Shown: positions 27,373-36,637 of the stretch, piece by piece | Layout: each line of letters opens with the position of its first letter | Numbering within the stretch: the stretch's first letter is position 1 | Assembly: GCF_022664465.1 (NCBI RefSeq) | Contig: NZ_JAKREV010000004.1 | Coordinates: 248,001-312,000 of the forward strand | Length of the DNA: 64,000 bases | Reading direction: 5' to 3' | DNA from: Sphingomonas hankookensis | GTDB taxonomy: Bacteria; Pseudomonadota; Alphaproteobacteria; Sphingomonadales; Sphingomonadaceae | Notes under the pieces: generated by a model | What the model saw: only the letters and a program-made list of their open reading frames with translations | Databases searched by the model: none | Told to the model about the DNA's origin: nothing | Position numbers and translations under genes: made by a program

Positions 27373-28107
27373 ATGCGTCTTACCTCCTCTACGTCGCCGC
27401 AAGGCGACACCGGGTTCGATCGGACCGGACCTGCCAGCGATGCGGTCATGGTGCTCAGCCCCGGCGACGACCGGGTCAGCGAGCTGGTCGTCGCGGCGTT
27501 CGACCTGAACGATCGCTATACCGGCGACATGCGCGCGATCCGGGCCAAGGTGCTGGCGGCGACCGATGCCGATCCGGCCGGTTCGTCGGTCCGGCTGCTG
27601 GCGGTCGTCGGTCTCGAAGAGGGCGATGCCGCCGCGGTGCTCGCCGCCAATCTGGGTGTCGTGTTCGCGCAGGCCGGCACCGCGACGGTGGTGGTCGATG
27701 GCGGGCTCGGCAACCCGGCGATGGCCGCGCTATTCCGCGTGCCGGCAGGACCGGGCCTTGCCCAGTCGCTCGACGATCCCGACTTCCCGATTCAGGCACT
27801 GCCGACCGCGGTCCCGCGGCTGATGGTGCTGCCCGCCGGCGACGCCAGCGCGGCGGTCGAGAACCGGCTGGAAACCCGTCCGATCGCCGACCTGACCGGC
27901 AACTGGTCGCTGTCGGGCGCGCGGCAGGCGATCGTGTCGCTGCCCGGCATGGCGTCGCGCCCGACCGCGCTCGCCAACATGGTCGCCGGCTTCGATGGGG
28001 TGATCCTCGTCGCGCAGCAGGGCCGGACCCGCATGTCGGCGATCCGCCGCGTGATCGACGCGCTCGACGAGCGCGGTGTGCCGGTGCTCGGGTCGGTCAT
28101 CAGCTGA
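27373..28107 (+). CDS. BY-kinase/CpsD-like protein with degenerate nucleotide-binding motifs
   Basis: 244 residues aligning in order with the CpsD/EpsG/Wzc cytoplasmic kinase domain: the RAIRAKVLAA helix, then the P-loop region, then VFAQAGTATVVVDGGLGNPAM, then LPGMASRPTALANMVAGFDGVILV. The Walker A region reads VVGLEEGDAAAVLAANL where active kinases have GxGKS/T, Walker A' reads VVVDGGL instead of LLIDxDL, and the Walker B DTPP is replaced by SLPG. There is no tyrosine cluster at the C-terminus (it ends VLGSVIS). It is probably a pseudokinase or scaffolding partner of the upstream chain-length protein. Confidence 0.82.
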   Translation: MRLTSSTSPQGDTGFDRTGPASDAVMVLSPGDDRVSELVVAAFDLNDRYTGDMRAIRAKVLAATDADPAGSSVRLLAVVGLEEGDAAAVLAANLGVVFAQAGTATVVVDGGLGNPAMAALFRVPAGPGLAQSLDDPDFPIQALPTAVPRLMVLPAGDASAAVENRLETRPIADLTGNWSLSGARQAIVSLPGMASRPTALANMVAGFDGVILVAQQGRTRMSAIRRVIDALDERGVPVLGSVIS

Positions 28108-28175
28108 ACCGCCATGGCGCGCGCCCGCGACCCATCGGGCGGACGCGCGCCGGGCCACGACAGGTGCGCCGTATC

Positions 28176-29465
28176 ATGACCACGCCAACGCCGTCGACCG
28201 GCGGACGCCGTGCCGCCATCGGCGGTGCGTTGCGCCGTTACGGGCTGGTCAGCATCTCCTCCGCCCTCGTGTCGGTCGCGCATCTGGTGGCGCAGGCATG
28301 TGCCATCGCCCGGCTGCCGGCCAGCGACATCGGCATGCTGGCCTTCGCCATCACGCTGATCCAGTTCGGGTTCGGCCTGTCGAACGCGCTGGTCTGCGCG
28401 CCGCATTCGGTCGCCGCCGCGCGCGAGGGGCGGGTGGGGCGCACCGTCGCGGTGCTGACGATGGTCGGCACATGGCTGGCGATCGGCTATGGCGCGCTGA
28501 GCGGCGCGATCGTCGCCGCCGGAACCTCTGGGCAGGCCGGCATCGGGTTCGGCGTCGCGACGGCGCTGCTGCTGCTGCGCTGGTTCGCGCGCAACGATGC
28601 CTATATCCGCGACCAGCCGATGCAGGCGGCATGGTCCGACCTGGCCTATGCCGTGGTGCTCAGCGGATGGTCGGTTGCGACGCTGCTGACCGGCGGCGAT
28701 TTCGTGCAGGTGGCGATCGGCTTCGTCATCGCCTCCGCCGCGGGGATGCTGTGCTTCGCGCCGATGCTGGGCGATCTGGTACGACCGTTCGCGCCGGTGC
28801 GCGACTATCTGCCGATCTGGCGCGGACAGGCGTCATGGGCGCTGATGGGCGTCGCCACGACCGAGGCGACCAGCAACGCGCACAGCTATCTCGTCACCGC
28901 GATGCTCGGCCCGGCGGCGTTCGCGCCGCTGGGGGTCGCGGTGCTGTTTTTGCGCCCGCTCAACGTGGTCATCACCGCGCTGACCCAGACCGAACGGCCG
29001 CGCATGGCGCGCGAACTGGCGGAGGGCGGGGCGCCCGCGGCCTATCGCTCGCTGCGCCATTTCCGCATGGTCCTGTTCCTGATCTGGGGCGCGACCGTCG
29101 TGCTGGCGGGCGGCATCCTCGCCTTCGCCGCGCACCTCGTGGTACCGGCGACGCTGGATGCGGGCGCGGTGCGGGTCGCGGTGGCGCTCAGCGCGGTGAT
29201 CGCGCTGATCCAGTGCGCGCTGGTCCCGCCCAGCGTCCTGCTGCAGGCTGCCGACCGGTTCCGTTCGCTGGCGATGACCAGCGTGCTGGCTTGCGGCGTG
29301 TCGGTGGTGTCGGTCGTCCTGTTGCTGTGGTTCCTGCCCGCGGCCTGGACGCTGGCCGGAATTGCGCTGGGCCAGCTGGCAATGTTCGCTGGCATCCGCG
29401 CCGCCGAGCGGGCATGGCGCGGCTCGACCGGGCAGATGCGAACGGGAATGGACGGACATGCTTAA
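28176..29465 (+). CDS. Polysaccharide flippase-like membrane protein (first Wzx candidate)
   Basis: 429 residues with about 12 hydrophobic segments. It belongs to the MOP/oligosaccharide-flippase superfamily; the pattern LVSISSALVSVAHLVAQACA and IARLPASDIGMLAFAITLIQ at the N-terminus fits the polysaccharide synthesis transporters. The start is uncertain between ATG 28176 and GTG 28164. Its last 8 nt overlap the next glycosyltransferase gene. A second flippase-like gene lies at 30285, so the substrates of each are unknown. Confidence 0.8.
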   Translation: MTTPTPSTGGRRAAIGGALRRYGLVSISSALVSVAHLVAQACAIARLPASDIGMLAFAITLIQFGFGLSNALVCAPHSVAAAREGRVGRTVAVLTMVGTWLAIGYGALSGAIVAAGTSGQAGIGFGVATALLLLRWFARNDAYIRDQPMQAAWSDLAYAVVLSGWSVATLLTGGDFVQVAIGFVIASAAGMLCFAPMLGDLVRPFAPVRDYLPIWRGQASWALMGVATTEATSNAHSYLVTAMLGPAAFAPLGVAVLFLRPLNVVITALTQTERPRMARELAEGGAPAAYRSLRHFRMVLFLIWGATVVLAGGILAFAAHLVVPATLDAGAVRVAVALSAVIALIQCALVPPSVLLQAADRFRSLAMTSVLACGVSVVSVVLLLWFLPAAWTLAGIALGQLAMFAGIRAAERAWRGSTGQMRTGMDGHA

Positions 29466-30288
29466 ATCGATCGCCAAGGCCGCCTATCTGGGCGCATTGC
29501 AGCGTTTCGCGTTCGTGCGGCTGCGCACCGTGCGGCAACGGCCGCATGGCCTGCCCTTTCCGGTGGTCGTCTCGTTGACCTCCTATCCCAAACGCTATCC
29601 TACGCTGGCGCCGACGCTCGCGACATTGCTGTCGCAACAGGTGAAGCCCGACGCGATCGTGTTGTGGATCGCGCCGGGCGACATGGCGGCGCTGCCCGCC
29701 GACGTGCTGGCGCTCAAGGCGCGCGGGCTGACAATCCGCGAGGCGGAGGATTTGCGCTCGTACAAGAAGATCATCCCGGCGCTGGCGGACTATCCCGAGG
29801 CGGCGATCGTGACCGCCGACGACGATGTCTATTACCCGTCCGACTGGCTGGGGTACATCACCGACGCCTATCGCGCAGACCGACGCGAGATACTGTGCCA
29901 CCGCGCGCACCGCATGCGCGTCGTCGGCAACGGCCTCGCGCCCTATGCCAGCTGGGAGATGACGGTGTCGGACACCGGCGACACGCCGAACCTGTTCGCG
30001 ACCGGCATCGGCGGCATCTTCTACCCGCCCGGCATCTTCCATCCCGACGTAACGCGGGTCGACCGGCTGCTGGCGCTGTGCCCGACCACCGACGACGTCT
30101 GGCTCAACTGGATGGCGCGGCTGTCGGGGGCGGGGGTGCGCCGCGTCGGCCCGAACCGCCGCTTTCGCGAATGGCCGGGGTCGCAGGCGGTGGCGTTGAT
30201 GAACGTCAATTTCGTCGACGGGTCGAACAACGACGAACAGCTTGCCGCGATCATCGACGCGTACGGCCTGCCGGAGAATGTCCGGTGA
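29458..30288 (+). CDS. Glycosyltransferase, GT-A-like
   Basis: 276 residues. The beginning, FPVVVSLTSYPKRYPTLAPT, and the DDD motif in AAIVTADDDVYYPSDWLG show a GT-A nucleotide-diphosphate-sugar fold; the rest (CHRAHRMRVV, TDDVWLNWMARLSG) resembles EPS-locus glycosyltransferases. Sugar specificity cannot be read from the sequence. The start at 29458 was taken because it overlaps the flippase stop; upstream reading would lie in the flippase. The stop TGA overlaps the GTG of the next gene. Confidence 0.75.
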   Translation: MLKSIAKAAYLGALQRFAFVRLRTVRQRPHGLPFPVVVSLTSYPKRYPTLAPTLATLLSQQVKPDAIVLWIAPGDMAALPADVLALKARGLTIREAEDLRSYKKIIPALADYPEAAIVTADDDVYYPSDWLGYITDAYRADRREILCHRAHRMRVVGNGLAPYASWEMTVSDTGDTPNLFATGIGGIFYPPGIFHPDVTRVDRLLALCPTTDDVWLNWMARLSGAGVRRVGPNRRFREWPGSQAVALMNVNFVDGSNNDEQLAAIIDAYGLPENVR

Positions 30289-31736
30289 GCGTGAAGGGGC
30301 GCGCGATCGCGGCGGTCCGCTGGACCAGCCTCGCCACGGCGGGGCGGGTGCTGTTGCAGACGCTGCAGATCTTCGCGCTTGCCCGGCTGCTGTCGCAGCA
30401 TGATTTCGGCCTGATGGCGATGGTGTTGAGCGTCACCGCCTTCGTCCAGCTGTTCGCCGACCTCGGCGTCAGCTCGGTCATTATCCACGCCCGCCAGATC
30501 ACCGACGATGCGCTGTCCAGCCTGTACTGGCTGAACGTCGCGGTCGGCGCGGCGATGACGCTGCTGATCGCGGCGCTGTCGCCGATGCTCGCCAGCTTCC
30601 TCGGCGATCCGCGGGCGGCGATTCCGCTGGCGCTGGCCGGCTGTTCGTTCCTGTTCCTCGCGCTGGGGCAGCAGATCAAGGTGCTGGCCGAAAAGCGGCT
30701 GGAATTTCGCACCATCGCCATCGTCGAACTGTCGTCAGCGGCGCTCAGCACGCTGGTCGCGATCGTCGCCGCCTGGCACGGCGCGGGCGTCTATGCGCTG
30801 GTCGCCGCGCTGCTGATCGTCAGCGGCGGTAACAGCCTGCTCTACTGGATCTTCGCGCGGACCGACTGGCGGCTGCGACTGCATTTCCGCTGGGCCGATG
30901 CGAAGCCGTATCTGTCGTCGGGCATGTATCTGCTCGGCACCAGCCTCGCGAACACCGCGTCGGTGCAGATCGACATCCTGATCGTCGGCCGGCTGCTGGG
31001 CAGCACGATGCTGGGCATCTATTCGGTCCCGCGCGAGCTGTGCCTGAAGGTGATGATGGCGACCAACCCCATCATCACCCGCGTCGGTACGCCGCTGCTG
31101 GCCGAGGTGCAGAATGACAAGGCGCGTATCCGCCGCGTATACCTGACAACGCTGGCGATGACGTCGGCGATCAATTTCCCGATCTATGCCTTCATCGCCG
31201 CGTTCCGCCACGACGTCGCGCTGCTGGCGCTGGGGCCGCGCTGGACCGGTGCCGCCGACCTGCTCGGCATGTTCGCGCTGTGGGGCATGTTCCGGTCGAT
31301 CGGCAACCCGATCGGCAGCCTGCTTTATGGTACCGGCCGGTCGAAACTGGCGCTGGTGCAGGCGCTGTCGGTGACGGTGACGCTGGCGATCGCGGTCGGG
31401 ATCGCCGCCGGATGGGGCACGATGGGCGTTGCGATCGGCATGACGCTGTTTTATCTGTGCTTTGCGCTGGCGGTATGGGCCGGCGTGGTCCGTCCGCTGA
31501 CCGATGCCGGCTTTATCGAATATAACCGCCAATGGGTGATGCCGCTGATCGCCAGCGCCGCCGCGGCGGTCGTGGCGACCTTGGTCGCGATGCCGGTGTC
31601 GGACAGTTTCGTGCGGATCGTCGTCGGCGGGATCGCGGGCGGACTGGTGTATCTGTCGGTCAGCTGGATCATCAACCGCACCTGGCTGCGGTCGATGCTG
31701 GCGCTGATCGGGCGTAGGCGTGGAGAAGCAGGCTGA
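30285..31736 (+). CDS. Polysaccharide biosynthesis flippase (second Wzx candidate, PST family)
   Basis: 483 residues from a GTG that overlaps the preceding stop codon (GTGA), with GGAG upstream. About 12-14 hydrophobic segments. Family segments are visible as ARLLSQHDFGLMAMVLSVTA at the N-terminus, the LGVSSVIIHARQITDDALSS loop and LLGSTMLGIYSVPRELCLKV. It resembles the WzxC/GumJ-like group that exports lipid-linked EPS units, and is a better Wzx candidate than the protein at 28176. A long reading frame beginning upstream at 29664 is the glycosyltransferase gene in another frame. Confidence 0.85.
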   Translation: MSVKGRAIAAVRWTSLATAGRVLLQTLQIFALARLLSQHDFGLMAMVLSVTAFVQLFADLGVSSVIIHARQITDDALSSLYWLNVAVGAAMTLLIAALSPMLASFLGDPRAAIPLALAGCSFLFLALGQQIKVLAEKRLEFRTIAIVELSSAALSTLVAIVAAWHGAGVYALVAALLIVSGGNSLLYWIFARTDWRLRLHFRWADAKPYLSSGMYLLGTSLANTASVQIDILIVGRLLGSTMLGIYSVPRELCLKVMMATNPIITRVGTPLLAEVQNDKARIRRVYLTTLAMTSAINFPIYAFIAAFRHDVALLALGPRWTGAADLLGMFALWGMFRSIGNPIGSLLYGTGRSKLALVQALSVTVTLAIAVGIAAGWGTMGVAIGMTLFYLCFALAVWAGVVRPLTDAGFIEYNRQWVMPLIASAAAAVVATLVAMPVSDSFVRIVVGGIAGGLVYLSVSWIINRTWLRSMLALIGRRRGEAG

Positions 31737-33169
31737 TGACCGATAGCGCGAGGACGCCCGTTTCCCGCCCCTGGCGGCGCGACCCCGCGCCTGCGGTCAC
31801 CGGCACGGGCAAGCCCTATCGCCGCTGGCGCGACCGGGCGTCGATCTTCGACGATCAGGACCGGCTGATGCGGTTGCTGCAGGTGCTGTTCTACATCTTC
31901 CTGCTGTTCGTCATGGTCCGCATCAGTTCGGGCGAGGCTGACGGCGAACTCGCGCGCGAAATCCGCAAGGCGTCGGTGGCGTCGGGAGATTCGACCAAGC
32001 AGATCCTCTACGTCCTTTCGAGCGGCGCGTTCGTCTCGTTGTGGGTGCGTCTGCGCGGCTGGACACTCCCCAAATGCCTGTCCATCTTTCAGCTCGTCCT
32101 GTTCGCGTGGATCATCCTCAGCATCTCATGGGCGATCGATCCGGCGGTCTCGCTGCGACGGGTGGTGCTGCTGCTGACGGTCATCTCGTCGCTGGCGATG
32201 GGTATCGACCTGCTAGGGCCCGAACGCTCAATGCGTGTTCTTTACTGGCTGCTCGCAACCTGCGTCATCATATCGCTGTTGGCGGTCCCGATCTTCCCCT
32301 TCGCCAAGCATCCGATGACCGAGGCCGATCCGTCGATCGCCGGCGGCTGGCGCGGGGTGTTCGTGCACAAAAACACGGCGGGCGCGGTGACCGCCGCGTC
32401 GATCATCCTGTTCCTGCACTATGCCATTCGCGAACGGCGCGCGTATCAATGGCTGCTGGTCGCGGTCGCCATCATCTTCCTCGCCGGCACTAAGTCGAAG
32501 ACGCCTGCGCTGCTGCTGGTCCCGACGCTCGCTATCGGTTGGCTTTATTATCAGGCCTATACCCGCGATTTCGGACGGAACTGGTTCGCGTTCGGCTTCA
32601 TTGCGCTCGCCAGTGTCACGACGTTCCTCGTCTTCGCCAAGATGTACGTGATCGAACGGGTTCTCGACGATCCCAAGTCGTTCACCGGCCGCGCCGGGCT
32701 GTGGGAAGCGGTCATTGGCTTCGTGCGCGACCATCCGTGGCTCGGGGCGGGGTACAGCTCGCTCTGGGGGGTGAACGTCACGCCGACACCGATCCTGCCG
32801 TATGTGAACGAACCGACGCAGGAGTTCATGGTCCATTCGCACAGCGGTTATCTTGAGCTGCTGGCGACGACCGGTATTCCGGGGCTGACGCTCGCGTTGC
32901 TGGCGGCGATCCTCTACCCGCTCTATCAGCTGCTCAGCGAGCGCGATCGCAGCCAGATCATGGCGAACACGCTTGTGTTCCTCCTGTTCGTCTTCGCCTT
33001 TTGCGAGAATTTCCTCGAAACGCAGCTTTACAGCCGTGACCGTGAAGTATGGGTGATCTACCTGATCGCGATCCTCGGACAACAGTTGCGCTATCGCGCG
33101 CGCCATGCGCAGCGGCCCGCGCTGCGCATGGCAGGCAAACCCATCGCACCAATCGGAACGGACGGATGA
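31736..33169 (+). CDS. Wzy-like polymerase / O-antigen ligase family membrane protein
   Basis: 477 residues, about 10-12 hydrophobic segments. It has the Wzy_C/O-antigen ligase periplasmic loop with FTGRAGLWEAVIGFVRDHPW and the following SHSGYLELLATTGIPGL motif, where conserved Arg and His residues act. In a Wzx/Wzy pathway it would polymerise lipid-linked repeat units in the periplasm. The ATG overlaps the flippase stop by one base. The N-terminal 45 residues are basic and probably cytoplasmic. Ligase and polymerase activities cannot be told apart from sequence. Confidence 0.88.
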   Translation: MTDSARTPVSRPWRRDPAPAVTGTGKPYRRWRDRASIFDDQDRLMRLLQVLFYIFLLFVMVRISSGEADGELAREIRKASVASGDSTKQILYVLSSGAFVSLWVRLRGWTLPKCLSIFQLVLFAWIILSISWAIDPAVSLRRVVLLLTVISSLAMGIDLLGPERSMRVLYWLLATCVIISLLAVPIFPFAKHPMTEADPSIAGGWRGVFVHKNTAGAVTAASIILFLHYAIRERRAYQWLLVAVAIIFLAGTKSKTPALLLVPTLAIGWLYYQAYTRDFGRNWFAFGFIALASVTTFLVFAKMYVIERVLDDPKSFTGRAGLWEAVIGFVRDHPWLGAGYSSLWGVNVTPTPILPYVNEPTQEFMVHSHSGYLELLATTGIPGLTLALLAAILYPLYQLLSERDRSQIMANTLVFLLFVFAFCENFLETQLYSRDREVWVIYLIAILGQQLRYRARHAQRPALRMAGKPIAPIGTDG

Positions 33170-34200
33170 CGGACAAGGTGGCAACGGCCGCGAACGAACG
33201 ACCACGGGCGCGGCTCGTCGACATCGACGTCGCGAAGGGGCTGGGCATGCTCCTCGTCGTGTTCGGCCATCTGGTGCAGACCAATTCGCCTGGCGAGACG
33301 CAGGGCTATGCGGTGCTGCGCGATGCGATCTACACCTTCCACATGCCGTTCTTCATGTATCTCAGCGGCTTCGTATTCTTCCTGACCAACGGGCACGAGG
33401 CACTGGCGCGCGGATATCGTCGCTTCGTCGTCGCCCGGTTCGACCGGTTGATGCTGCCGTTCCTCGCCTTCGGTTTCCTCGTCATCGTCGGCAAATATTA
33501 CGCGTCGCGCATCGGCGAGGTGCATGACGGGGTATCGAGCTTCTCGCAGGGGGTGATGGACGTCCTGACCAACGCGCCGGACAATCCCAGCATCTCGATC
33601 TGGTACCTTGTCGTCCTGTTCAGCTACTGCATCATCACGCCGCTGCTGTGGCGCGCGGTCGGGCGGAAGGCCGGGCTGCTGCTGGTAGTGGCCGCCGCGA
33701 TGATCGCCATCGCCTATCTCGGTCCGGTCACCGAACGCTTCTACCTCGCCCGCATCCTGCGCTTCTTCCTGTTCTTCGCGGTCGGCGGCGTCGCTGCTCT
33801 GCGCCGCGACCATTATTATCCGCTGCTGCGCCGGATCGCATGGCCGTGCCTCGCGTTGCTCGTCGTGCTGATCGTCTTCTTCGGACGGACGCACTACGCC
33901 TTGGTATTCTGCGGGTTGCTGTCCGCACCGGCGCTGCACGGCATCGTCCTGACGCCCGCGATCACGCGCTCCACGCTGCTGCGCTGGGTCGGGGACAATT
34001 CGATGGCGATCTACCTGATGAACACGATTTTCATCGGTGTCGCCAAGCTGGTCTGGCTGAAGGTCCTGCCCGTACAGGGCGGCTGGAACCCCGCTTTCCT
34101 TGTTGCGTTGATGACCGCCGGGGTGGCGGGGCCCGTCGTCGTACGCATGGTAGTGCAACGGATTACGGGTATTCGTTTTTTTGCGCGTTATCTTGCATAG
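33166..34200 (+). CDS. Acyltransferase family 3 membrane protein
   Basis: 344 residues, about 10 hydrophobic segments. The family start is clear: DIDVAKGLGMLLVVFGHLVQ, with the conserved His. FHMPFFMYLSGFVFFL follows, as in OafA/WcaF-type O-acyltransferases. It probably adds acetyl or succinyl groups to EPS sugars or lipid-linked intermediates at the inner membrane. The ATG overlaps the stop of the polymerase gene (ATGA). One of three such enzymes in the locus. Confidence 0.88.
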   Translation: MTDKVATAANERPRARLVDIDVAKGLGMLLVVFGHLVQTNSPGETQGYAVLRDAIYTFHMPFFMYLSGFVFFLTNGHEALARGYRRFVVARFDRLMLPFLAFGFLVIVGKYYASRIGEVHDGVSSFSQGVMDVLTNAPDNPSISIWYLVVLFSYCIITPLLWRAVGRKAGLLLVVAAAMIAIAYLGPVTERFYLARILRFFLFFAVGGVAALRRDHYYPLLRRIAWPCLALLVVLIVFFGRTHYALVFCGLLSAPALHGIVLTPAITRSTLLRWVGDNSMAIYLMNTIFIGVAKLVWLKVLPVQGGWNPAFLVALMTAGVAGPVVVRMVVQRITGIRFFARYLA

Positions 34201-34265
34201 ATTGGCTGCGTTTTAGGACGTCGTTCACCGGCAGGGCGTTAGGGTCCATCTGCAGGAAACCTGCG

Positions 34266-35345
34266 ATGGCGTCGAAAGGGTGGAGTCGTGTCCGTGAAGT
34301 GCTTACCCATCGTACCGCGCCGGGATCGCCCTGTCACAGCGCGGCGGACCGGTTGGTGAGCGATACGGGCGCCGCTCCCTGGCCCAAGATTTCGGTCGTC
34401 ATCCCGAACTACAACCGTGCGCGGACGATCGTCGCCGCGGTCGAATCGGTGCTGGAACAGCATTTTACCGATTTCGAGGTGATCGTGGTCGATGACGGAT
34501 CGACCGATGACAGCGTGGCGCAGCTGGCCGCCGTGACCGATCCCCGGCTGCGCGTGCTGGCACGCGCCAATGGCGGGGCCAGCTCGGCGCGCAACTTCGG
34601 CATCCGCAGCGCGCGCGGCCGCTATGTCGCGTTCCTCGATTCCGACGACCGGTTCCTGCCGCATCACCTGAGCACGATGGACGCGCTGCTCGACGCGACC
34701 GAGACGGTCGCCGCGTACAGCCCGGTCATCGCCGACCGGGGCGGCGGGCGCTGGATCGTGAAGCCGCCGCGCCCGATCGGCGAGGGCGAGAACATGGCCT
34801 GCTACCTGATGTGCGATCGCGGGTTCGTGCAGACCAGCGGGCTGGTGGTGCCCCGCGCGATCGCGGCGCGGGTGCTGTACCGCGAGGACGTGTCGTTCGG
34901 CGACGATGTCGACTTCGCCGTCCGCCTGCAACTGGCGGGCTGCCGCTTCCGCATGAGCGACGCGCCGAGCGTGGTGTGGGCCGACGACGTCCGCCCCGAC
35001 CGCCTGTCGCACGCCGGGCAGATGGTCGATTCGATCGGCTGGCTCAACGACCTGCGCCCGGACATCCCCGACATGGCCTATCGCGGCTACATGGGCTGGC
35101 ACGTCGCCAAGGGGATGATGCGGCGCAGCCCGTGGCGCAGTACGAAGCTCTATGCCCGCGCGCTGTTCGGCCGGTCGTACAATATCCGCATGGCGGCGGT
35201 CATCTTTCTACAAATCTACGTTCCGCAATCATGGTACCGGGCGCTGGCCGACAGTATGATCGCGCTGCGCAACCTGGGCCGGAGAAAGATTGATGGATCG
35301 CCGCCTGTTTCTCGCGTCGACCTTGTGCGCAGGCCTGTCGCCTGA
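34266..35345 (+). CDS. Family 2 glycosyltransferase
   Basis: 359 residues; the catalytic GT-A domain starts near residue 42 with KISVVIPNYNRARTIVAAVE, followed by IVVDDGSTDDS and YVAFLDSDDRF (the DxD region). The acceptor half has WIVKPPRPIGEGE and FGDDVDFAVRLQLAGCRF. The whole protein is homologous to the GT at 44463. The N-terminal 40 residues are basic and unusual; a GTG at about residue 31 is an alternative start. AGGA precedes the ATG. The 3' end overlaps the GH10 gene by about 50 nt. Confidence 0.9.
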   Translation: MASKGWSRVREVLTHRTAPGSPCHSAADRLVSDTGAAPWPKISVVIPNYNRARTIVAAVESVLEQHFTDFEVIVVDDGSTDDSVAQLAAVTDPRLRVLARANGGASSARNFGIRSARGRYVAFLDSDDRFLPHHLSTMDALLDATETVAAYSPVIADRGGGRWIVKPPRPIGEGENMACYLMCDRGFVQTSGLVVPRAIAARVLYREDVSFGDDVDFAVRLQLAGCRFRMSDAPSVVWADDVRPDRLSHAGQMVDSIGWLNDLRPDIPDMAYRGYMGWHVAKGMMRRSPWRSTKLYARALFGRSYNIRMAAVIFLQIYVPQSWYRALADSMIALRNLGRRKIDGSPPVSRVDLVRRPVA

Positions 35346-36426
35346 CATCGCCTGGGGGGCGCAGACCGACTCGCCGCTCAAGCAACTCGCCGCTGCCAAA
35401 GGCGTCCGTTACGGCACCTCGACCGGCACACACGCATTGTTCGGCGATGCCGGCTATGCCGCGATCGTCGCGCGGGAAGCGGCGATGCTGGTATCGGAAT
35501 ATCAGGGCAAGCGCGCGCAGTTGCAGCCCGCGCCCGACCGCTACGACTTCGCCGCGCTCGATGCGATCGTCGCCTATGCGCAGCGGCACGGCATGGCGAT
35601 GCGCGGGCATACCTTGTGCTGGTACGCGACCAATCCGCCGTGGCTCGACGTGCAGATGAAGTCCGACCTGCCGATCGCCGCCAAGCGCAAGCTGCTGACC
35701 GATTATGTCGCAAAGGTCGCCGGGCGCTATCGCGGCCGGATCGCCGAATGGGACGTGGTCAACGAAGCGATCGAGCCCGCCGACGGCTGGCCGCTGGGCA
35801 TGCGCACCCGCAACAACATCTGGGCGGTGCTGAGCGAACGCTATATCGACATGGCGTTCCACACCGCCCGCGCCGCCGATCCGTCGGCCGCGCTGTTCCT
35901 GAACGAATTCGGCATCGAGGCCGCGACGTCGTGGAACGAGCGCAAGCGCCACGCGCTTCTGTTGCTGCTCAGCCGCCTGAAACAGCGCGGCGTGCCGATC
36001 GACGGCCTCGGCATCCAGGCGCATCTGCGACCGTACAAGGACAAGTTCGATCAGGAAGTGTTCGCCACCTTCCTGCGGCAGGTGACCGACATGGGGCTGC
36101 GCATCTCGATCACCGAGATGGATTTCAGCGACCGCGGCGGCAGCAACGACCCGCGGCAGCGCGACATCGACATGGCGGCGGCGGCGAAGGCGTTTCTCGA
36201 CGTGGCGCTCGACAATCCGGCGACGCGGACCGTGATGACGTGGGGGGTGACCGATCGCTATTCGTGGCTCACCAGCCGCTTCGCCAGCGACCCCTGGCCC
36301 AACGGCGGCGTCGCCCGCGCGCTGCCCTATGACGCGAACCTGCGGCCCAAGCCGATGCGCACCGCCATCGCGCAGGCGTTCCTCGACGCGCCAGCGCGCC
36401 CCCGCTGGCGGCGCGGGGCCGCGTAG
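35293..36426 (+). CDS. GH10 glycoside hydrolase (endo-beta-1,4-xylanase family)
   Basis: 377 residues. The N-terminus (MDRRLFLASTLCAGLSPDIAWGA) is a signal peptide. The GH10 catalytic residues are in WDVVNEAI (acid/base Glu158) and ISITEMDF (nucleophile Glu275); HTLCWYATNPPWL is the family's HxLxWH-like segment and MTWGVTDRYSWL the C-terminal one. GH10 enzymes cleave beta-1,4-xylan; inside an EPS locus the target may be the polymer itself. ATG 35293 is preceded by GGAG. The overlap with the previous gene is unusually long but both reading frames are well supported. Confidence 0.93.
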   Translation: MDRRLFLASTLCAGLSPDIAWGAQTDSPLKQLAAAKGVRYGTSTGTHALFGDAGYAAIVAREAAMLVSEYQGKRAQLQPAPDRYDFAALDAIVAYAQRHGMAMRGHTLCWYATNPPWLDVQMKSDLPIAAKRKLLTDYVAKVAGRYRGRIAEWDVVNEAIEPADGWPLGMRTRNNIWAVLSERYIDMAFHTARAADPSAALFLNEFGIEAATSWNERKRHALLLLLSRLKQRGVPIDGLGIQAHLRPYKDKFDQEVFATFLRQVTDMGLRISITEMDFSDRGGSNDPRQRDIDMAAAAKAFLDVALDNPATRTVMTWGVTDRYSWLTSRFASDPWPNGGVARALPYDANLRPKPMRTAIAQAFLDAPARPRWRRGAA

Positions 36427-36449
36427 CGTTTGATCCTTCCGCAAAACAA

Positions 36450-36532
36450 CGTCGCCCCAGCGTAGGCTGGGGCCTCCCGCGGCTCCTGCTGTGCGCCGTA
36501 ACCGGGAGATCCCCGCCTTCGCTGGGATGACG
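36450..36532. repeat. REP-like palindromic repeat pair
   Basis: CGTCGCCCCAGCGTAGGCTG at the left is mirrored by CCCGCCTTCGCTGGGATGACG at the right end, with a G/C-rich centre containing CTCCCGC and CGGGAGAT. It lies between the convergent GH10 and GH16 lipoprotein genes and may also end transcription. The remaining 105 nt up to the GH16 stop hold a fragment of the CCCTTGTC...GAGGG repeat and nothing else that I recognise. Confidence 0.65.
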
Positions 36533-36637
36533 TTTGCTGTAACCTCGACGGATCAAACCCTGGAAGGGTTTCGAACGCCGCTCCCTTGTCCTGTCAGCGA
36601 GGGAACGACCGGCTGGCATGCGGCACAGTCCCGCCCC

